Shown: positions 25,632 to 34,247 of the stretch, piece after piece
Numbering within the stretch: the first letter of the stretch is position 1
How the letters are laid out: the number at the start of each line of letters is the position of its first letter
Assembly (NCBI RefSeq): GCF_048548695.1
Contig: NZ_JBLYIF010000018.1
Strand: one strand, 5' to 3'
Length of the DNA stretch: 42,460 nt
DNA from: Neptuniibacter sp048548695
GTDB taxonomy: Bacteria > Pseudomonadota > Gammaproteobacteria > Pseudomonadales > Balneatricaceae
Notes under the pieces: model-generated
Told to the model about the DNA's origin: nothing
The model's database searches: none
The model's input: only the letters and a program-made list of their open reading frames with translations
Translations under genes and position numbers: made by a program

Positions 25632-26315
25632 ATGACCACTGACAGTCCCATAAAGTGTACTGTGATTCACAGTCGACGGCGAACCGCGTCCATGCAGGTG
25701 ACCCCGGAAGGGGTAAACGTGCGGGTGCCACACGGGGTGAGCCAGGCGTGGATAGATCAGTGGCTGGTTGCGCGCCAGACCTGGATACAACGGCAGCAGT
25801 CACAGCTGCAAAGCCATCGCATTGATATCGTTCAGGGCGGCCGGCTGCCATTTAATGGCGAATGGTTAGAGCTGACTTGGCGTGCCGGTAATCGGACAGA
25901 TGTCAGCCGTTCTGGTTCACGATTGCAGGTTGCGTGTGGACCATCGTCCAGGCTGACAGACGTCGAGCAGGTGACCGCCGCGATTAAGCGTTGGTATAAA
26001 CGTCAGGCGACGGCGCATTTGTCCTCACGGCTGGAGTTTTGGCAACAGCAGATGCAAACCAACATCTCTGGGTGGAAGGTCCGTGACTATAAGCGGCGCT
26101 GGGGTAGTTGTTCTGCTGTGGGTGAGGTCGCTTTAAACTGGCGTTTAATGCTGGCCGAACCCGTGTTACAGGATTATGTGATTATCCATGAGCTTTGCCA
26201 TCTGGAACACTTTGATCACTCCCCGGCGTTTTGGCGGGCCGTGGCTGCTTATTGCCCGGACTGGCAGGCGCATCGTAAAAGCTTGCGTCAGCGTAGCGCC
26301 TGGATGTTGTGGTAG
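25632..26315 (+). CDS. YgjP-like (DUF45) metallopeptidase
   Basis: The 227-residue protein is predicted to be a zinc-dependent peptidase of the WSS1/SprT-like group. The motif HELCHLEHFDHSP gives H186, E187, H190 and a third ligand at H196. The family signature RDYKRRWGSCS precedes it. The physiological substrate is unknown. ATG at 25632 follows AGGA (25622-25625); an open frame reaching back to 25476 overlaps the upstream divergent gene and is not needed. It lies 56 bases from the divergent UDG-like gene and ends two bases before the converging receiver gene. Confidence 0.88.
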   Translation: MTTDSPIKCTVIHSRRRTASMQVTPEGVNVRVPHGVSQAWIDQWLVARQTWIQRQQSQLQSHRIDIVQGGRLPFNGEWLELTWRAGNRTDVSRSGSRLQVACGPSSRLTDVEQVTAAIKRWYKRQATAHLSSRLEFWQQQMQTNISGWKVRDYKRRWGSCSAVGEVALNWRLMLAEPVLQDYVIIHELCHLEHFDHSPAFWRAVAAYCPDWQAHRKSLRQRSAWMLW

Positions 26316-26317
26316 CC

Positions 26318-27118
26318 TTAAATATCCCGTTCGTTAATCAGCTGCTCAATCAATAACTTTACGGTGCCATAGGAAAATGGCTTGTTGCAGATGGCTGATA
26401 CCCCTGCACTCTGGATAGCGGCGAGTCGACTTTGATTCTGTTCACTTGTCAGCATCAAAATAGGAATTGTCGGTTGATCACCATGTTGCCGTATATGTTC
26501 TGTCAGCTCTTTGCCATCGATATTTGGCATATTGTAATCGGTGATGATCAGGTCGAAACCATTGCCTGACTGCAGCAGCGACAGTGCTTCGGCCCCGTCG
26601 TTGGCGGTAGAAATGGTGCCAATGCCCAGACCATCCAGCATCTGTTGCACGTAGCGACATGCCATGGCGCTGTCATCAACCAATAACACTCTCAGATGAT
26701 CGTACTCTTCATTGTCGGTTTCCGTTTCAACATCACTGATATATTCCAGCGTACTGCGCATGGCAGTGGCCAGATCATCGGCGGTGAAGGGTTTTGGCAG
26801 AATGGCAATGGCCCCCGCCTGTCGGATTGGTTCCAAGTAGCGGTAGTGAGTTTCACTGGAGATCAGGATAAAAGTGACCATTTCCAATGCTGGCAGTACC
26901 CGCATCTGGTTGACCAGTTCGGTGCCTGATATCCCCGGCAGGTGCATGGCGGAGAGCACTAGATCAGGGGTGATGCTTAGCATCCGTTCAAGTGCTGGCT
27001 CAGCTGAGGAAAATTCCTCTATTTGGGTAACACCTATCTGCTGCAGCTGAGCAAGAATGATATGTCGCTGTACGTTGGAAGGTTCAATAACAATAACGTA
27101 AAGGTTACTCAACTGCAT
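26318..27118 (-). CDS. Tandem receiver-domain response regulator, first receiver degenerate
   Basis: The 266-residue protein consists of two CheY-like domains and no output domain. Receiver 2 (about 142-264) is canonical: D148-D149, phospho-acceptor D194 in TDYNMP, T224, K246. Receiver 1 (about 5-125) has A57 where the phospho-Asp should be (LVLSAMHLPG) and Glu-Pro in place of the acidic pair, though K109 is kept. Receiver 1 is therefore probably not phosphorylated and may serve in dimerisation or partner binding. No kinase gene lies next to it, so the partner is unknown. Confidence 0.9.
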   Translation of the reverse strand: MQLSNLYVIVIEPSNVQRHIILAQLQQIGVTQIEEFSSAEPALERMLSITPDLVLSAMHLPGISGTELVNQMRVLPALEMVTFILISSETHYRYLEPIRQAGAIAILPKPFTADDLATAMRSTLEYISDVETETDNEEYDHLRVLLVDDSAMACRYVQQMLDGLGIGTISTANDGAEALSLLQSGNGFDLIITDYNMPNIDGKELTEHIRQHGDQPTIPILMLTSEQNQSRLAAIQSAGVSAICNKPFSYGTVKLLIEQLINERDI

Positions 27119-27384
27119 CGATCAATTCTCGAACCAGACTTATGATTAAGTCCTATCCTAACCCTACCTCGCGTTCATAACAATCTTGTTGATTCAGCTC
27201 TGGTTTTCGTCAGCGTTAATGGTCTGGATTTAATATTCTGACCCTGCGCATTAGACAAAGGTTTTATTTTGTAAATTCATCTTTGCTGATGAGTAAAACT
27301 GTACTAAAGTACTTGTCGCTAACGGCCAGTAACTTGGCTGTCAGGGGTAATGAAATACATAATAACTAAATAGAGTGGCCATTG

Positions 27385-27624
27385 ATGAGTGTGATTACAG
27401 TTCCTTTGTCTCCAACTCAATCCTTTGTTCAACATCTAAATTTCGACTCTTCAACTAATAACTATATTCCAACACCAATTGTTCAATCTCGTAGTAAAAA
27501 CTATCTGCAACAAGCAGACGCAGAATATTTGCGCTTGCTCGAGGAGGCAGAGGCTGAAGTGCGCCGTTTGATCGATGAGGTGAAGAACCTGTCATATAGC
27601 AGGCTCCCAACCTTGGCATCTTAA
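27385..27624 (+). CDS. Small hypothetical protein
   Basis: The protein has 79 residues. The N-terminal half is polar and probably disordered (PTQSFVQHLNFDSSTNNYIPTP), and the C-terminal half is an amphipathic helix rich in Glu and Leu (AEYLRLLEEAEAEVRRLIDEVKNL). No family is recognised. ATG at 27385 has only a weak ribosome site (GAGTGG), but codon use looks normal and a strong terminator follows 27 bases after the stop. The 266-base region before it should hold its promoter. Confidence 0.55.
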   Translation: MSVITVPLSPTQSFVQHLNFDSSTNNYIPTPIVQSRSKNYLQQADAEYLRLLEEAEAEVRRLIDEVKNLSYSRLPTLAS

Positions 27625-27650
27625 TGGTGTAAACCGCAGTGCTCTGTAGT

Positions 27651-27683
27651 GAAAAAAAAAGACCAGCCTAGGCTGGTCTTTTT
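27651..27683. terminator. Bidirectional terminator
   Basis: A perfect palindrome (GACCAGCC-TA-GGCTGGTC, 27661-27678) is flanked by A9 on the left and T5 on the right. It works for both the small plus-strand gene and the converging maoP. Confidence 0.88.
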
Positions 27684-27684
27684 G

Positions 27685-28050
27685 TTACAGGTTATCCCAA
27701 TCTGCATCTTGGCTGTGCTGCGCACTTTCCCGCGCGGCAGAACTCAGGCTAACGGCGGGGCGGTGAGCCCGCTTGTTACACAAAGCCAGGTAGCGTTGCC
27801 AGGTTCTTTCATGACTGGTTTCGGTATCACGCAGGCCATGACAAAACTCAAGAAATCTACTTTCTTCGGCTGTCACCGGGCTGCGCTCTCCCGTATGTAA
27901 GGCATGATAGGCCAGACCATGATGCAACAGTAACTCAGCCTGTTGCTGCGTGAATTCTCCGCTTCGCTTAAACCCATAAGGAAAATTTTTGGCATCTTTA
28001 AATTCGGTTTCGGCGTAGAAGCTGACGATTTGTGCTTTATCCAGTTGCAT
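27685..28050 (-). CDS. maoP: Macrodomain Ori protein MaoP (DUF413)
   Basis: MaoP, with the DNA site maoS, organises the origin-proximal macrodomain in E. coli. The 121-residue protein carries the DUF413 core: NFPYGFKRSGEFTQQQAELL and YHALHTGERSPVTAEESRFLEFC. It is slightly longer than the E. coli protein (112). ATG at 28050 follows AGAGGTG. The longer frame to 28149 runs through the promoter region and is not favoured. It is divergent from an hdfR-like gene, the same pairing as in E. coli, which supports the assignment. Confidence 0.88.
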   Translation of the reverse strand: MQLDKAQIVSFYAETEFKDAKNFPYGFKRSGEFTQQQAELLLHHGLAYHALHTGERSPVTAEESRFLEFCHGLRDTETSHERTWQRYLALCNKRAHRPAVSLSSAARESAQHSQDADWDNL

Positions 28051-28245
28051 ATTGTCACCTCTTGCGGCAAAAGAGAGATAAAAATCAGCTAGGTGTCTAT
28101 GCCATTGCGGGTTATTGTTCCGCCAATGCCTGATTGTGGCCTGCGACACCGAGGATCGGTTTTTTGCGGATTATGGTCAGTGTGAGCGGTCGAGTAAAAC
28201 GAAGCTTTTTTGTCGTGAAGATAAGTTTTTTTGATGGATTAATGC

Positions 28246-29106
28246 TTGGATACTGAGTTGCTACGCACCTTTCTTGAGGTGGCCAATACCCGGCATTTTG
28301 GCCGGGCGTCTACTCATCTTTGCCTAACTCAGTCGGCGGTAAGTTTCCGTATTCGTCAACTTGAGTCGTTGGTCGGGCATGAGCTGTTCTTGCGCAAGCG
28401 GGGCAATATCATGCTTACGGCAGCGGGCGAACGGCTATTGCCTTATGCCGAGTCGATTTTATCCACTTGGCAGACGGCTTTGCAGGCCAGTGGCGTAGCC
28501 CACCAACGTCAGCAACTGACACTGGGTGCCACGGCCATTCTCTGGCAAAGCTGCCTGCGCAATCCGGTACTGCACCTTATCTGTCAGCGGCCTGACTTGT
28601 GCCTTCGCACAGAGGAAGATCAACGGCAGGGGTTACATCGAGGTTTACTTGAGTCTCGACTGGATATGGTGCTGTCATTTAATCCGCCCAAATTGCCAGA
28701 TATTCAAAGCCAAAAAGTGGGCACATTTGTGTTGCAGTTGGTGTCTGATCAACCAGATCAAAGTCTGACGGCAATGACTGATCAGGATTATGTTCATCTG
28801 GAGTGGGATACGTCACTGAATCTGCCAAGTCAGCAGTGGTGGTTGCCGCCAGTTGCGCCGGTGTTACATACAGCGCAGATCGATATTGCTTTGGACTATC
28901 TCATGCTGAATGGCGGGGTTGCGTTATTGCCACTGGTGCAGGTAGAAGCCGCTTTACGCGAGGGGCGCTTGTTTACGGTAGCTGATCTGCCACCTATTGA
29001 GCGGGAAATCTTCGCCAGTTGGTTGGCAACCAATCCAGATGCTTCCGCCTGTGAAGACGCCAGCGCGTTACTATGCAAAGGCTTCAGGGTTTTGGACGGC
29101 GTTTGA
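28246..29106 (+). CDS. hdfR: LysR-family regulator, HdfR-like
   Basis: HdfR represses the flagellar master operon flhDC and acts on other genes in E. coli. The 286-residue protein opens LDTELLRTFLEVANTRHFGRAS with the helix-turn-helix LTQSAVSFRIRQLE, almost as in HdfR, and has an effector-binding domain thereafter. The start is TTG at 28246, chosen because MDTELL is the family N-terminus. It is divergent from maoP as in E. coli. The target here is unknown, since no flagellar genes are in view. It overlaps the 3' end of hrpB by 23 bases. Confidence 0.85.
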   Translation: MDTELLRTFLEVANTRHFGRASTHLCLTQSAVSFRIRQLESLVGHELFLRKRGNIMLTAAGERLLPYAESILSTWQTALQASGVAHQRQQLTLGATAILWQSCLRNPVLHLICQRPDLCLRTEEDQRQGLHRGLLESRLDMVLSFNPPKLPDIQSQKVGTFVLQLVSDQPDQSLTAMTDQDYVHLEWDTSLNLPSQQWWLPPVAPVLHTAQIDIALDYLMLNGGVALLPLVQVEAALREGRLFTVADLPPIEREIFASWLATNPDASACEDASALLCKGFRVLDGV

Positions 29107-31618
29107 CGCCTCGGCTTGCGGTGGCGGTTAAGGGGTCGTCGGGCCAATCATGTTTTGGGTAGCGCCCCTTCAAGTCTTTTTTAACCTCAGCATATGTTTG
29201 CCGCCAAAAACCGGCTAGGTCTGTGGTGATCTGCACTGGCCGACGTGCCGGTGATAGCAGATGCAGTTTTAATGGTGTGCCATAGCCAACGGTTGGGCTG
29301 GTGTGCCAGCCAAACATCTCTTGCAGTTTGGCGGCCAGTACGGGAGGTGATTCGTTGTAGTCGATACTGGCTCGGCTGCCTGAGGGCAGGACTATGCGTT
29401 CCGGTGCCAGGCTCTCGAGTTGCGATTGCTGCGCCCAGGGCAGTAAAGATTGTAGGGCCGATTTAAAGTCTTTGGCTGGCAGCTGAGTAAAACTGCGTTG
29501 TCCCTGTAAAAATGGCAGTAGCCAGTCCTCTAGTGTTGCCATCAATGCGGCATCACTCATGTCAGGCCACAGTGGCTGATGTTGCGTTGGTGCGTGGGTG
29601 TGCAGAAATTGCACCCGTTGTTGCCAGTTGCGCAGTTCAGGCGTCCATGGCAGCTGCTCCAGCCCGTCGTTCCGCAGTTGTGCCAATAGTGCCTGATTTA
29701 CCTGTTCCGGATCGGGGTTGTCTATGCGCTGACGATCCAGGGTTAATGCCCCCAGCTGCCGCACCCGGTCGGCTATGATGCGCTTACCAGAGTTGTCCCA
29801 GTGGATCTGCTCCTGCATCTCAATCCGCTGTGGAAACCAGGTTGCCAGGGCTTTGATATCCAGTGGTGCTGCCAGTGATATCTGGTCCTGACGCTGGCCT
29901 GCCTGTCCCCGGGTTGATGCCACTGCCAGCCAGCGTTGACGGCATAAGGGGTCATCGGGTTGCAGTCTGATGGCCCGACCGTTACTCATAAGATATTCAG
30001 TCCCGCCGGGCTGGCGTTGCTGCGCGATACGATCGGGATAGGCAAGGCTGAGCAGTAATCCCGGGTGCAGTGGTTCGGTAATAGCACTCTGCCTGACGGC
30101 AGCGTCAAGTTTGCGCCTTAGCTGACGAAACTGTTTCGCTTGTTGCTGCAGGCGGTGCCAGATGCCTTTATTGTCCCGAGGCGTCTGTTGCAGCCAGTCA
30201 AGCCGGGTTTCGATGTCGGTTTGTTGTGAGCGCAAGGGATCGCGCTCTGCCAGCAACGCGGCCAATTCACTGGCGACTTTGAGATTGTTATCCCCGCCGA
30301 CGCGTAATAACAGATGCGCTAACCGAGGGTGACAGGGTAATTGCGCCATGGCTTCGCCCAATGCCGTGATCTGCCCGTCTGGAGTTATCGCCTCCAGTTC
30401 AATCAATAGGGCTTGTGCCTGTGTCCAGGCACCTTTGGGCGGTGGGTCAAGCCAGGTGAGCTCATCAACTTGTTGTATACCCCAGCTGGCGAGTAACAGT
30501 GCCATCGATGCCAGGTCTGCTTGCTGAATGTCCGGTGGCAGGTGTGCGGGCATCTCTGCCTGTTGAGATGCTGACCAGAGGCGATAACACACCCCGGGTT
30601 CCAGTCGTCCTGCCCGTCCGCTGCGCTGTGTCGCGGAAGCAAGGGATATACGCCGGGTATGCAACCGGGTCATGGCAGTATTGGGGTCAAAGCGGGCTTC
30701 GCGGCAATAGCCGCTATCTACCACCACCCGGATACCTTCAATGGTCAGACTGGTTTCGGCAATATTGGTCGCCAGCACCAGTTTGCGTTGGCCCGGCGGA
30801 GCAGGGGCGATAGCCTGCTGCTGGGTTTCCAGATCAAGGTCACCAAACAGCGGCATCAATAAACAGTTTTCTGTGGCTCGGAGCTGCGCGCTGACTGCCG
30901 TTGCCACCGCGCGGATTTCGGCTTGCCCAGGCAGAAATACCAACACACTGCCGCTGGTTGCAGTCAGGATCTCTACCAGACTGTTGGCAACGGACAGCGC
31001 CATTCTGCCGGGATGTAATGCGGTGTCACGGTACTTGATCTCCACCGGATAAAGGCGACCATTTGCCGTGATTAGCGAAGCGTTTGGTAATACTGCTTGC
31101 AGTGCCTGATTATCCAGCGTTGCTGACATTACCAACAGACGCAATGCCTGGTGTTCCCGAAACAGCTCACGGGCATACAGCACCATGGCCAGCCCCAGAT
31201 CTGACTGCAGGCTGCGTTCATGAAACTCATCGAAAATAATCAGATCATAGGCTTCGAGACTGGGGTCATCCTGCATCAACCTTAGCAGTACGCCTTCTGT
31301 GACAACCTCAATGCGAGTACGGGGACTGATCCGGCTCTCTAATCGGATACGATACCCCACGGTTTCACCGGCAGCTTCCCCTAATTGCTGTGCCATATAG
31401 TTAGCGACATTGCGTGCAGCTAGCCTGCGGGGCTCAAGTAATAGAATTTTGCCTTTGATCAGGCCGGGCTGTGCCAGCAGCGATAGAGGCACAGCGGTGG
31501 TTTTACCGGAGCCTGGAGGTGCCTGTAAAATAGCGTCACCCTGGTGTTTCAGCGTATTGAACAGTTCAGGCAGAATTGTGTGGACAGGCAGTTTCGACAT
31601 GGCGGGGTGCTTATTCAT
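29084..31618 (-). CDS. hrpB: ATP-dependent helicase HrpB
   Basis: This 844-residue DEAH/RHA-type RNA helicase-like protein has no firmly known role, although the E. coli homolog is dispensable. Motif I is PPGSGKTT near residue 37, motif II DEFHERS and motif III SATLDN. Motif V/VI regions are LATNIAETSLTI and QRSGRAGR. The HrpB-type C-terminal domain runs to the end (WHTSPTVGYGTPLKLHLLSPARRPVQ). Start ATG at 31618 or, less likely, ATG at 31600. It stands alone. Confidence 0.94.
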   Translation of the reverse strand: MNKHPAMSKLPVHTILPELFNTLKHQGDAILQAPPGSGKTTAVPLSLLAQPGLIKGKILLLEPRRLAARNVANYMAQQLGEAAGETVGYRIRLESRISPRTRIEVVTEGVLLRLMQDDPSLEAYDLIIFDEFHERSLQSDLGLAMVLYARELFREHQALRLLVMSATLDNQALQAVLPNASLITANGRLYPVEIKYRDTALHPGRMALSVANSLVEILTATSGSVLVFLPGQAEIRAVATAVSAQLRATENCLLMPLFGDLDLETQQQAIAPAPPGQRKLVLATNIAETSLTIEGIRVVVDSGYCREARFDPNTAMTRLHTRRISLASATQRSGRAGRLEPGVCYRLWSASQQAEMPAHLPPDIQQADLASMALLLASWGIQQVDELTWLDPPPKGAWTQAQALLIELEAITPDGQITALGEAMAQLPCHPRLAHLLLRVGGDNNLKVASELAALLAERDPLRSQQTDIETRLDWLQQTPRDNKGIWHRLQQQAKQFRQLRRKLDAAVRQSAITEPLHPGLLLSLAYPDRIAQQRQPGGTEYLMSNGRAIRLQPDDPLCRQRWLAVASTRGQAGQRQDQISLAAPLDIKALATWFPQRIEMQEQIHWDNSGKRIIADRVRQLGALTLDRQRIDNPDPEQVNQALLAQLRNDGLEQLPWTPELRNWQQRVQFLHTHAPTQHQPLWPDMSDAALMATLEDWLLPFLQGQRSFTQLPAKDFKSALQSLLPWAQQSQLESLAPERIVLPSGSRASIDYNESPPVLAAKLQEMFGWHTSPTVGYGTPLKLHLLSPARRPVQITTDLAGFWRQTYAEVKKDLKGRYPKHDWPDDPLTATASRGVKRRPKP

Positions 31619-31652
31619 TGCGTGAGCTGAGCTTAAAGAGAAAGTTTGCTAC

Positions 31653-31680
31653 TGGCAATTGCCCGTCTGGTCGCTACAAT
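31653..31680 (+). promoter_or_regulatory. Possible promoter of the 100-residue gene
   Basis: TGGCAA (31653-31658) and TACAAT (31675-31680) are 16 bases apart and would start transcription about 25 bases before the ATG. Confidence 0.35.
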
Positions 31681-31712
31681 GAGCGCAGATTTTAAGATGC
31701 ACAGGAAATGTA

Positions 31713-32015
31713 ATGGCCGGTCAGTTTCGTGGTTCCCGTCGTGGTTTTAAAAAAGCTGTTGCTAACGCCGGTCGTGGCGTTATGGAGAGTGTTCGTACTG
31801 ATGGACCTTTCACTGAATGGGTGGGAATGCCACCGTACTATATTCATCACCTCTTGATTGAAGGCGAAGAGTACTCTTATCTGACGGCAGAGAAAGAATT
31901 GGAAATTCCGCTGGGTAAGAAAGTGGCGTTTCGTTACAAAGAAACCAGTAAAGGCAAAATGATCGAAAAACGTTCCTTAGGCGTTGTCATCGATCCGAGT
32001 GAACTGGGCTACTGA
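31713..32015 (+). CDS. Hypothetical 100-residue protein
   Basis: I do not recognise a family. The N-terminus is basic (FRGSRRGFKKAVANAGRG). The rest alternates short strands (YYIHHLLIEGEEYSYLT; KKVAFRYKE; RSLGVVIDP), which resembles a small beta-barrel. A basic tail plus barrel could suit nucleic-acid binding, but this is only inference. AGGAAA before ATG supports the start. It lies 90 bases before the ferredoxin reductase gene on the same strand and may share its transcript. Confidence 0.65.
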   Translation: MAGQFRGSRRGFKKAVANAGRGVMESVRTDGPFTEWVGMPPYYIHHLLIEGEEYSYLTAEKELEIPLGKKVAFRYKETSKGKMIEKRSLGVVIDPSELGY

Positions 32016-32105
32016 CATCGGGTTATTCAGTTATGCCAGATAACTGGAACTCGATGGCATAGGAATTGACCAAACTGCATATGTCTGACAAAAGGAGGCA
32101 GTCAG

Positions 32106-32852
32106 GTGCTGCAGAAAAATCAATTTTCCCTGCAACTGGTAGAAAAGCATAGTGTATCCGCCAGCAGCCTTGAACTGTGTTTCCGGCGGCCGGATAACGG
32201 CATCATCACCTATGTGCCGGGGCAGTTTTTTTCATTCCACTTACCTGAAGCCGCGGCAAATAAGACCCGCAGTTACAGTGTTGCCAATCGTTGTCACAAC
32301 ATCCGTGAAAATCGCGAGCTGAGGATCACTGCCACGCTGATTGAAGGTGGTCATGCCAGCGAATTTTTTCGTCAGGCGGAGATCGGAGTTGAGGTTTCTG
32401 CCAGTGGCCCGTTTGGTAACTTGATCTTGCCACCTCAGGACCCAGCCCGTTATTTACTGATCGCTACAGGTGCCGGTGTGGCACCTTACCGCGCCATGCT
32501 GCCACAGTTATCTGAGCGCCTGAAGGCGAAACCAGAACTGCAGGTTGTACTCCTATTGGGGGTACAGAATCCGGCAGAGCTGCTGTACGCCGACGAGTTT
32601 CGGCAGATGGCGGATGAGCATGATAATTTCTGTTTTCGGGCTTGCTACAGTCAGGCAGAAGCGGCTGCTGAGGACGAAGTCCGCGGCTATGTGCAGACGC
32701 AATTCGCTGACCTGCAACCCAATACCGAACACGACCGTGTTTACCTGTGCGGTAATCCGGCGATGGTGGATGATGCTGTCAAACAGTTAACGCCATTGGG
32801 TTTCACCCCTGCCAACCTGAAGCGGGAAAAATACCTCTTTTCGCGTTTGTAA
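32106..32852 (+). CDS. Ferredoxin-NADP reductase-like flavoprotein
   Basis: The 248-residue protein moves electrons between NAD(P)H and a small iron-sulfur or flavin carrier. The FAD site RSYSVAN (RxYS) lies near residue 57, the pyrophosphate loop region near GPFGNLILP, and the nucleotide-binding motif ATGAGVAPYRAML near residue 120. The C-terminal part has VYLCGNPAMVDD. Residue preference for NADP versus NAD cannot be told by eye. The GTG start at 32106 is supported by AAGGAGG (32092-32098) with seven bases spacing. Confidence 0.88.
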   Translation: MLQKNQFSLQLVEKHSVSASSLELCFRRPDNGIITYVPGQFFSFHLPEAAANKTRSYSVANRCHNIRENRELRITATLIEGGHASEFFRQAEIGVEVSASGPFGNLILPPQDPARYLLIATGAGVAPYRAMLPQLSERLKAKPELQVVLLLGVQNPAELLYADEFRQMADEHDNFCFRACYSQAEAAAEDEVRGYVQTQFADLQPNTEHDRVYLCGNPAMVDDAVKQLTPLGFTPANLKREKYLFSRL

Positions 32853-32853
32853 T

Positions 32854-32880
32854 AAAAAAACCGGCCACTTGGGCCGGTTT
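32854..32880 (-). terminator. Terminator between converging genes
   Basis: AAACCGGCC (32858-32866) pairs with GGCCGGTTT (32872-32880). Read on the minus strand the stem runs into a T tract, so it ends the DUF5610-like gene. For the plus strand the T run is short. Confidence 0.8.
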
Positions 32881-32911
32881 GAAAGACAGACGAACGCTTA
32901 TGAAGGGGGGA

Positions 32912-34036
32912 CTAAACGTTCGCGCTCTCCTGATTTGAGGGTGCTATGAGTAATTCCATTAATGCTGCATTACGTGCCAGCAGTTGTTGCTGAGCCGTGT
33001 CACTTAGCCTGTACCGGTTGTCCTGCTGTATCAGGTTGTCGAGCAATTCAGCACTGAAGGCCCTGATATCCTGTAAGAAATCCAATTTGGGGCTGTTAAT
33101 AAACCTATCCAGATTGTTCTTAATTTGCCCCAGGTGTCTGCCAGGATGATCTGTCGGCTGCTCCATCTGTTGAATACTGCTGTAAACACTGGTCACACTG
33201 TAAGTCAGTGACTGACTCATGTTTACATTCAAGTCCATCAATTGGGATTTGTCCATCTGCAGATTCACTGCCTGATCAAATGCCTGTTGAAGGTTGCCAT
33301 TAAAGAAGTCATCTGCGATCAAACCAATCTCGCTAACCAGCGCCTGAATTGACGCTAATTCAGCACTGCTCAGGTTACCGACAACTGAGAAATGGTATTG
33401 GCTGTTGGCGGTGATTTCGATGCCAGCTGCTTCGACCTGATAACTGTCGGTATTTACCGAGGCCAGGATCTGGCTTTGACTCAGGTTGTTACTGAAATCG
33501 ATGGTGACCCGGTCGCCATCGCGGGTCATGATCTCCATCGAGAAGGCTTGCGCACTGGCGAACCGCTCAGCACTGCTGATCGCGTTAAAATGGCTCCCGG
33601 TCTGCAGGGACGGATTAAGCTCATCAAGGGCGGCCTGGGTCAGGTTATAGGTTTCCTGCAGCGAGTTTTTTAAGGCCTCGGTCAGATGGGTTAAGCCTTG
33701 CAGAATATCCTGCGCTTCCTGATAGCCCTGCTCAAACCCAGCTTGTGCTGACTGGTAGAGGGCTTTGAGCTCGGTTTGGTCCGCACCCCTGTTGCGTGCC
33801 TGTTGCAGCCCATCAGCAACAAAGCCGGCGATGCGCTCTGCAACCTTGCGCGGGCTATAGTCAGCGGCGGACAAGGTATTAAATGTTGTGCCTTCCATGC
33901 CGGGAATATGAGCGGCGAGGCGCGCCAACAGGCTACCCAGTGACGTGGCTGTCGCCGCGCTGGACTGGGGGGTATTCTGCTGTTCTGGTTGCTGCAGTAC
34001 CGGGTTAAAGCCGGTGGGCAACGTTGGAATTTGCAC
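32912..34036 (-). CDS. DUF5610-like protein
   Basis: The protein has 374 residues and no signal peptide or membrane segment. The region YSPRKVAERIAGFVADGLQQAR ... GFEQGYQEAQDIL (about 65-125) resembles the DUF5610 domain, whose function is unknown to me. The N-terminal ~40 residues are Gln/Pro/Ala-rich and probably disordered. The middle (MEIMTRDGDRVTIDFSNNLSQ) is beta-rich, and the C-terminal third is helical and Gln-rich. It is monocistronic. Confidence 0.7.
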   Translation of the reverse strand: MQIPTLPTGFNPVLQQPEQQNTPQSSAATATSLGSLLARLAAHIPGMEGTTFNTLSAADYSPRKVAERIAGFVADGLQQARNRGADQTELKALYQSAQAGFEQGYQEAQDILQGLTHLTEALKNSLQETYNLTQAALDELNPSLQTGSHFNAISSAERFASAQAFSMEIMTRDGDRVTIDFSNNLSQSQILASVNTDSYQVEAAGIEITANSQYHFSVVGNLSSAELASIQALVSEIGLIADDFFNGNLQQAFDQAVNLQMDKSQLMDLNVNMSQSLTYSVTSVYSSIQQMEQPTDHPGRHLGQIKNNLDRFINSPKLDFLQDIRAFSAELLDNLIQQDNRYRLSDTAQQQLLARNAALMELLIAPSNQESANV

Positions 34037-34212
34037 CTGATAATCCTCTGTGTCGTGGTAGGCAGGCTATCGGCGCTGATATAGGTTGCTGAATACGCTA
34101 TGAAATCGTTTCAGGTTGCATTTTAAACAGTTGTTTACAAGTGGTTGATGCACAGAAATAAACGCCAATTGCGGCGTTTTCTCAGGTTGAGTCAGATTAA
34201 TAGACGGTGGAA

Positions 34213-34247
34213 GCTTATTAACCGGGTATATTAACCGGTTAATAAGC
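34213..34247. repeat. 13-base perfect inverted repeat across the antiporter stop codon
   Basis: GCTTATTAACCGG (34213-34225) and CCGGTTAATAAGC (34235-34247) flank a nine-base loop containing the stop codon of the minus-strand antiporter gene. No T run follows on either strand, so it is not a classic intrinsic terminator; it may stabilise the mRNA 3' end. Confidence 0.7.
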
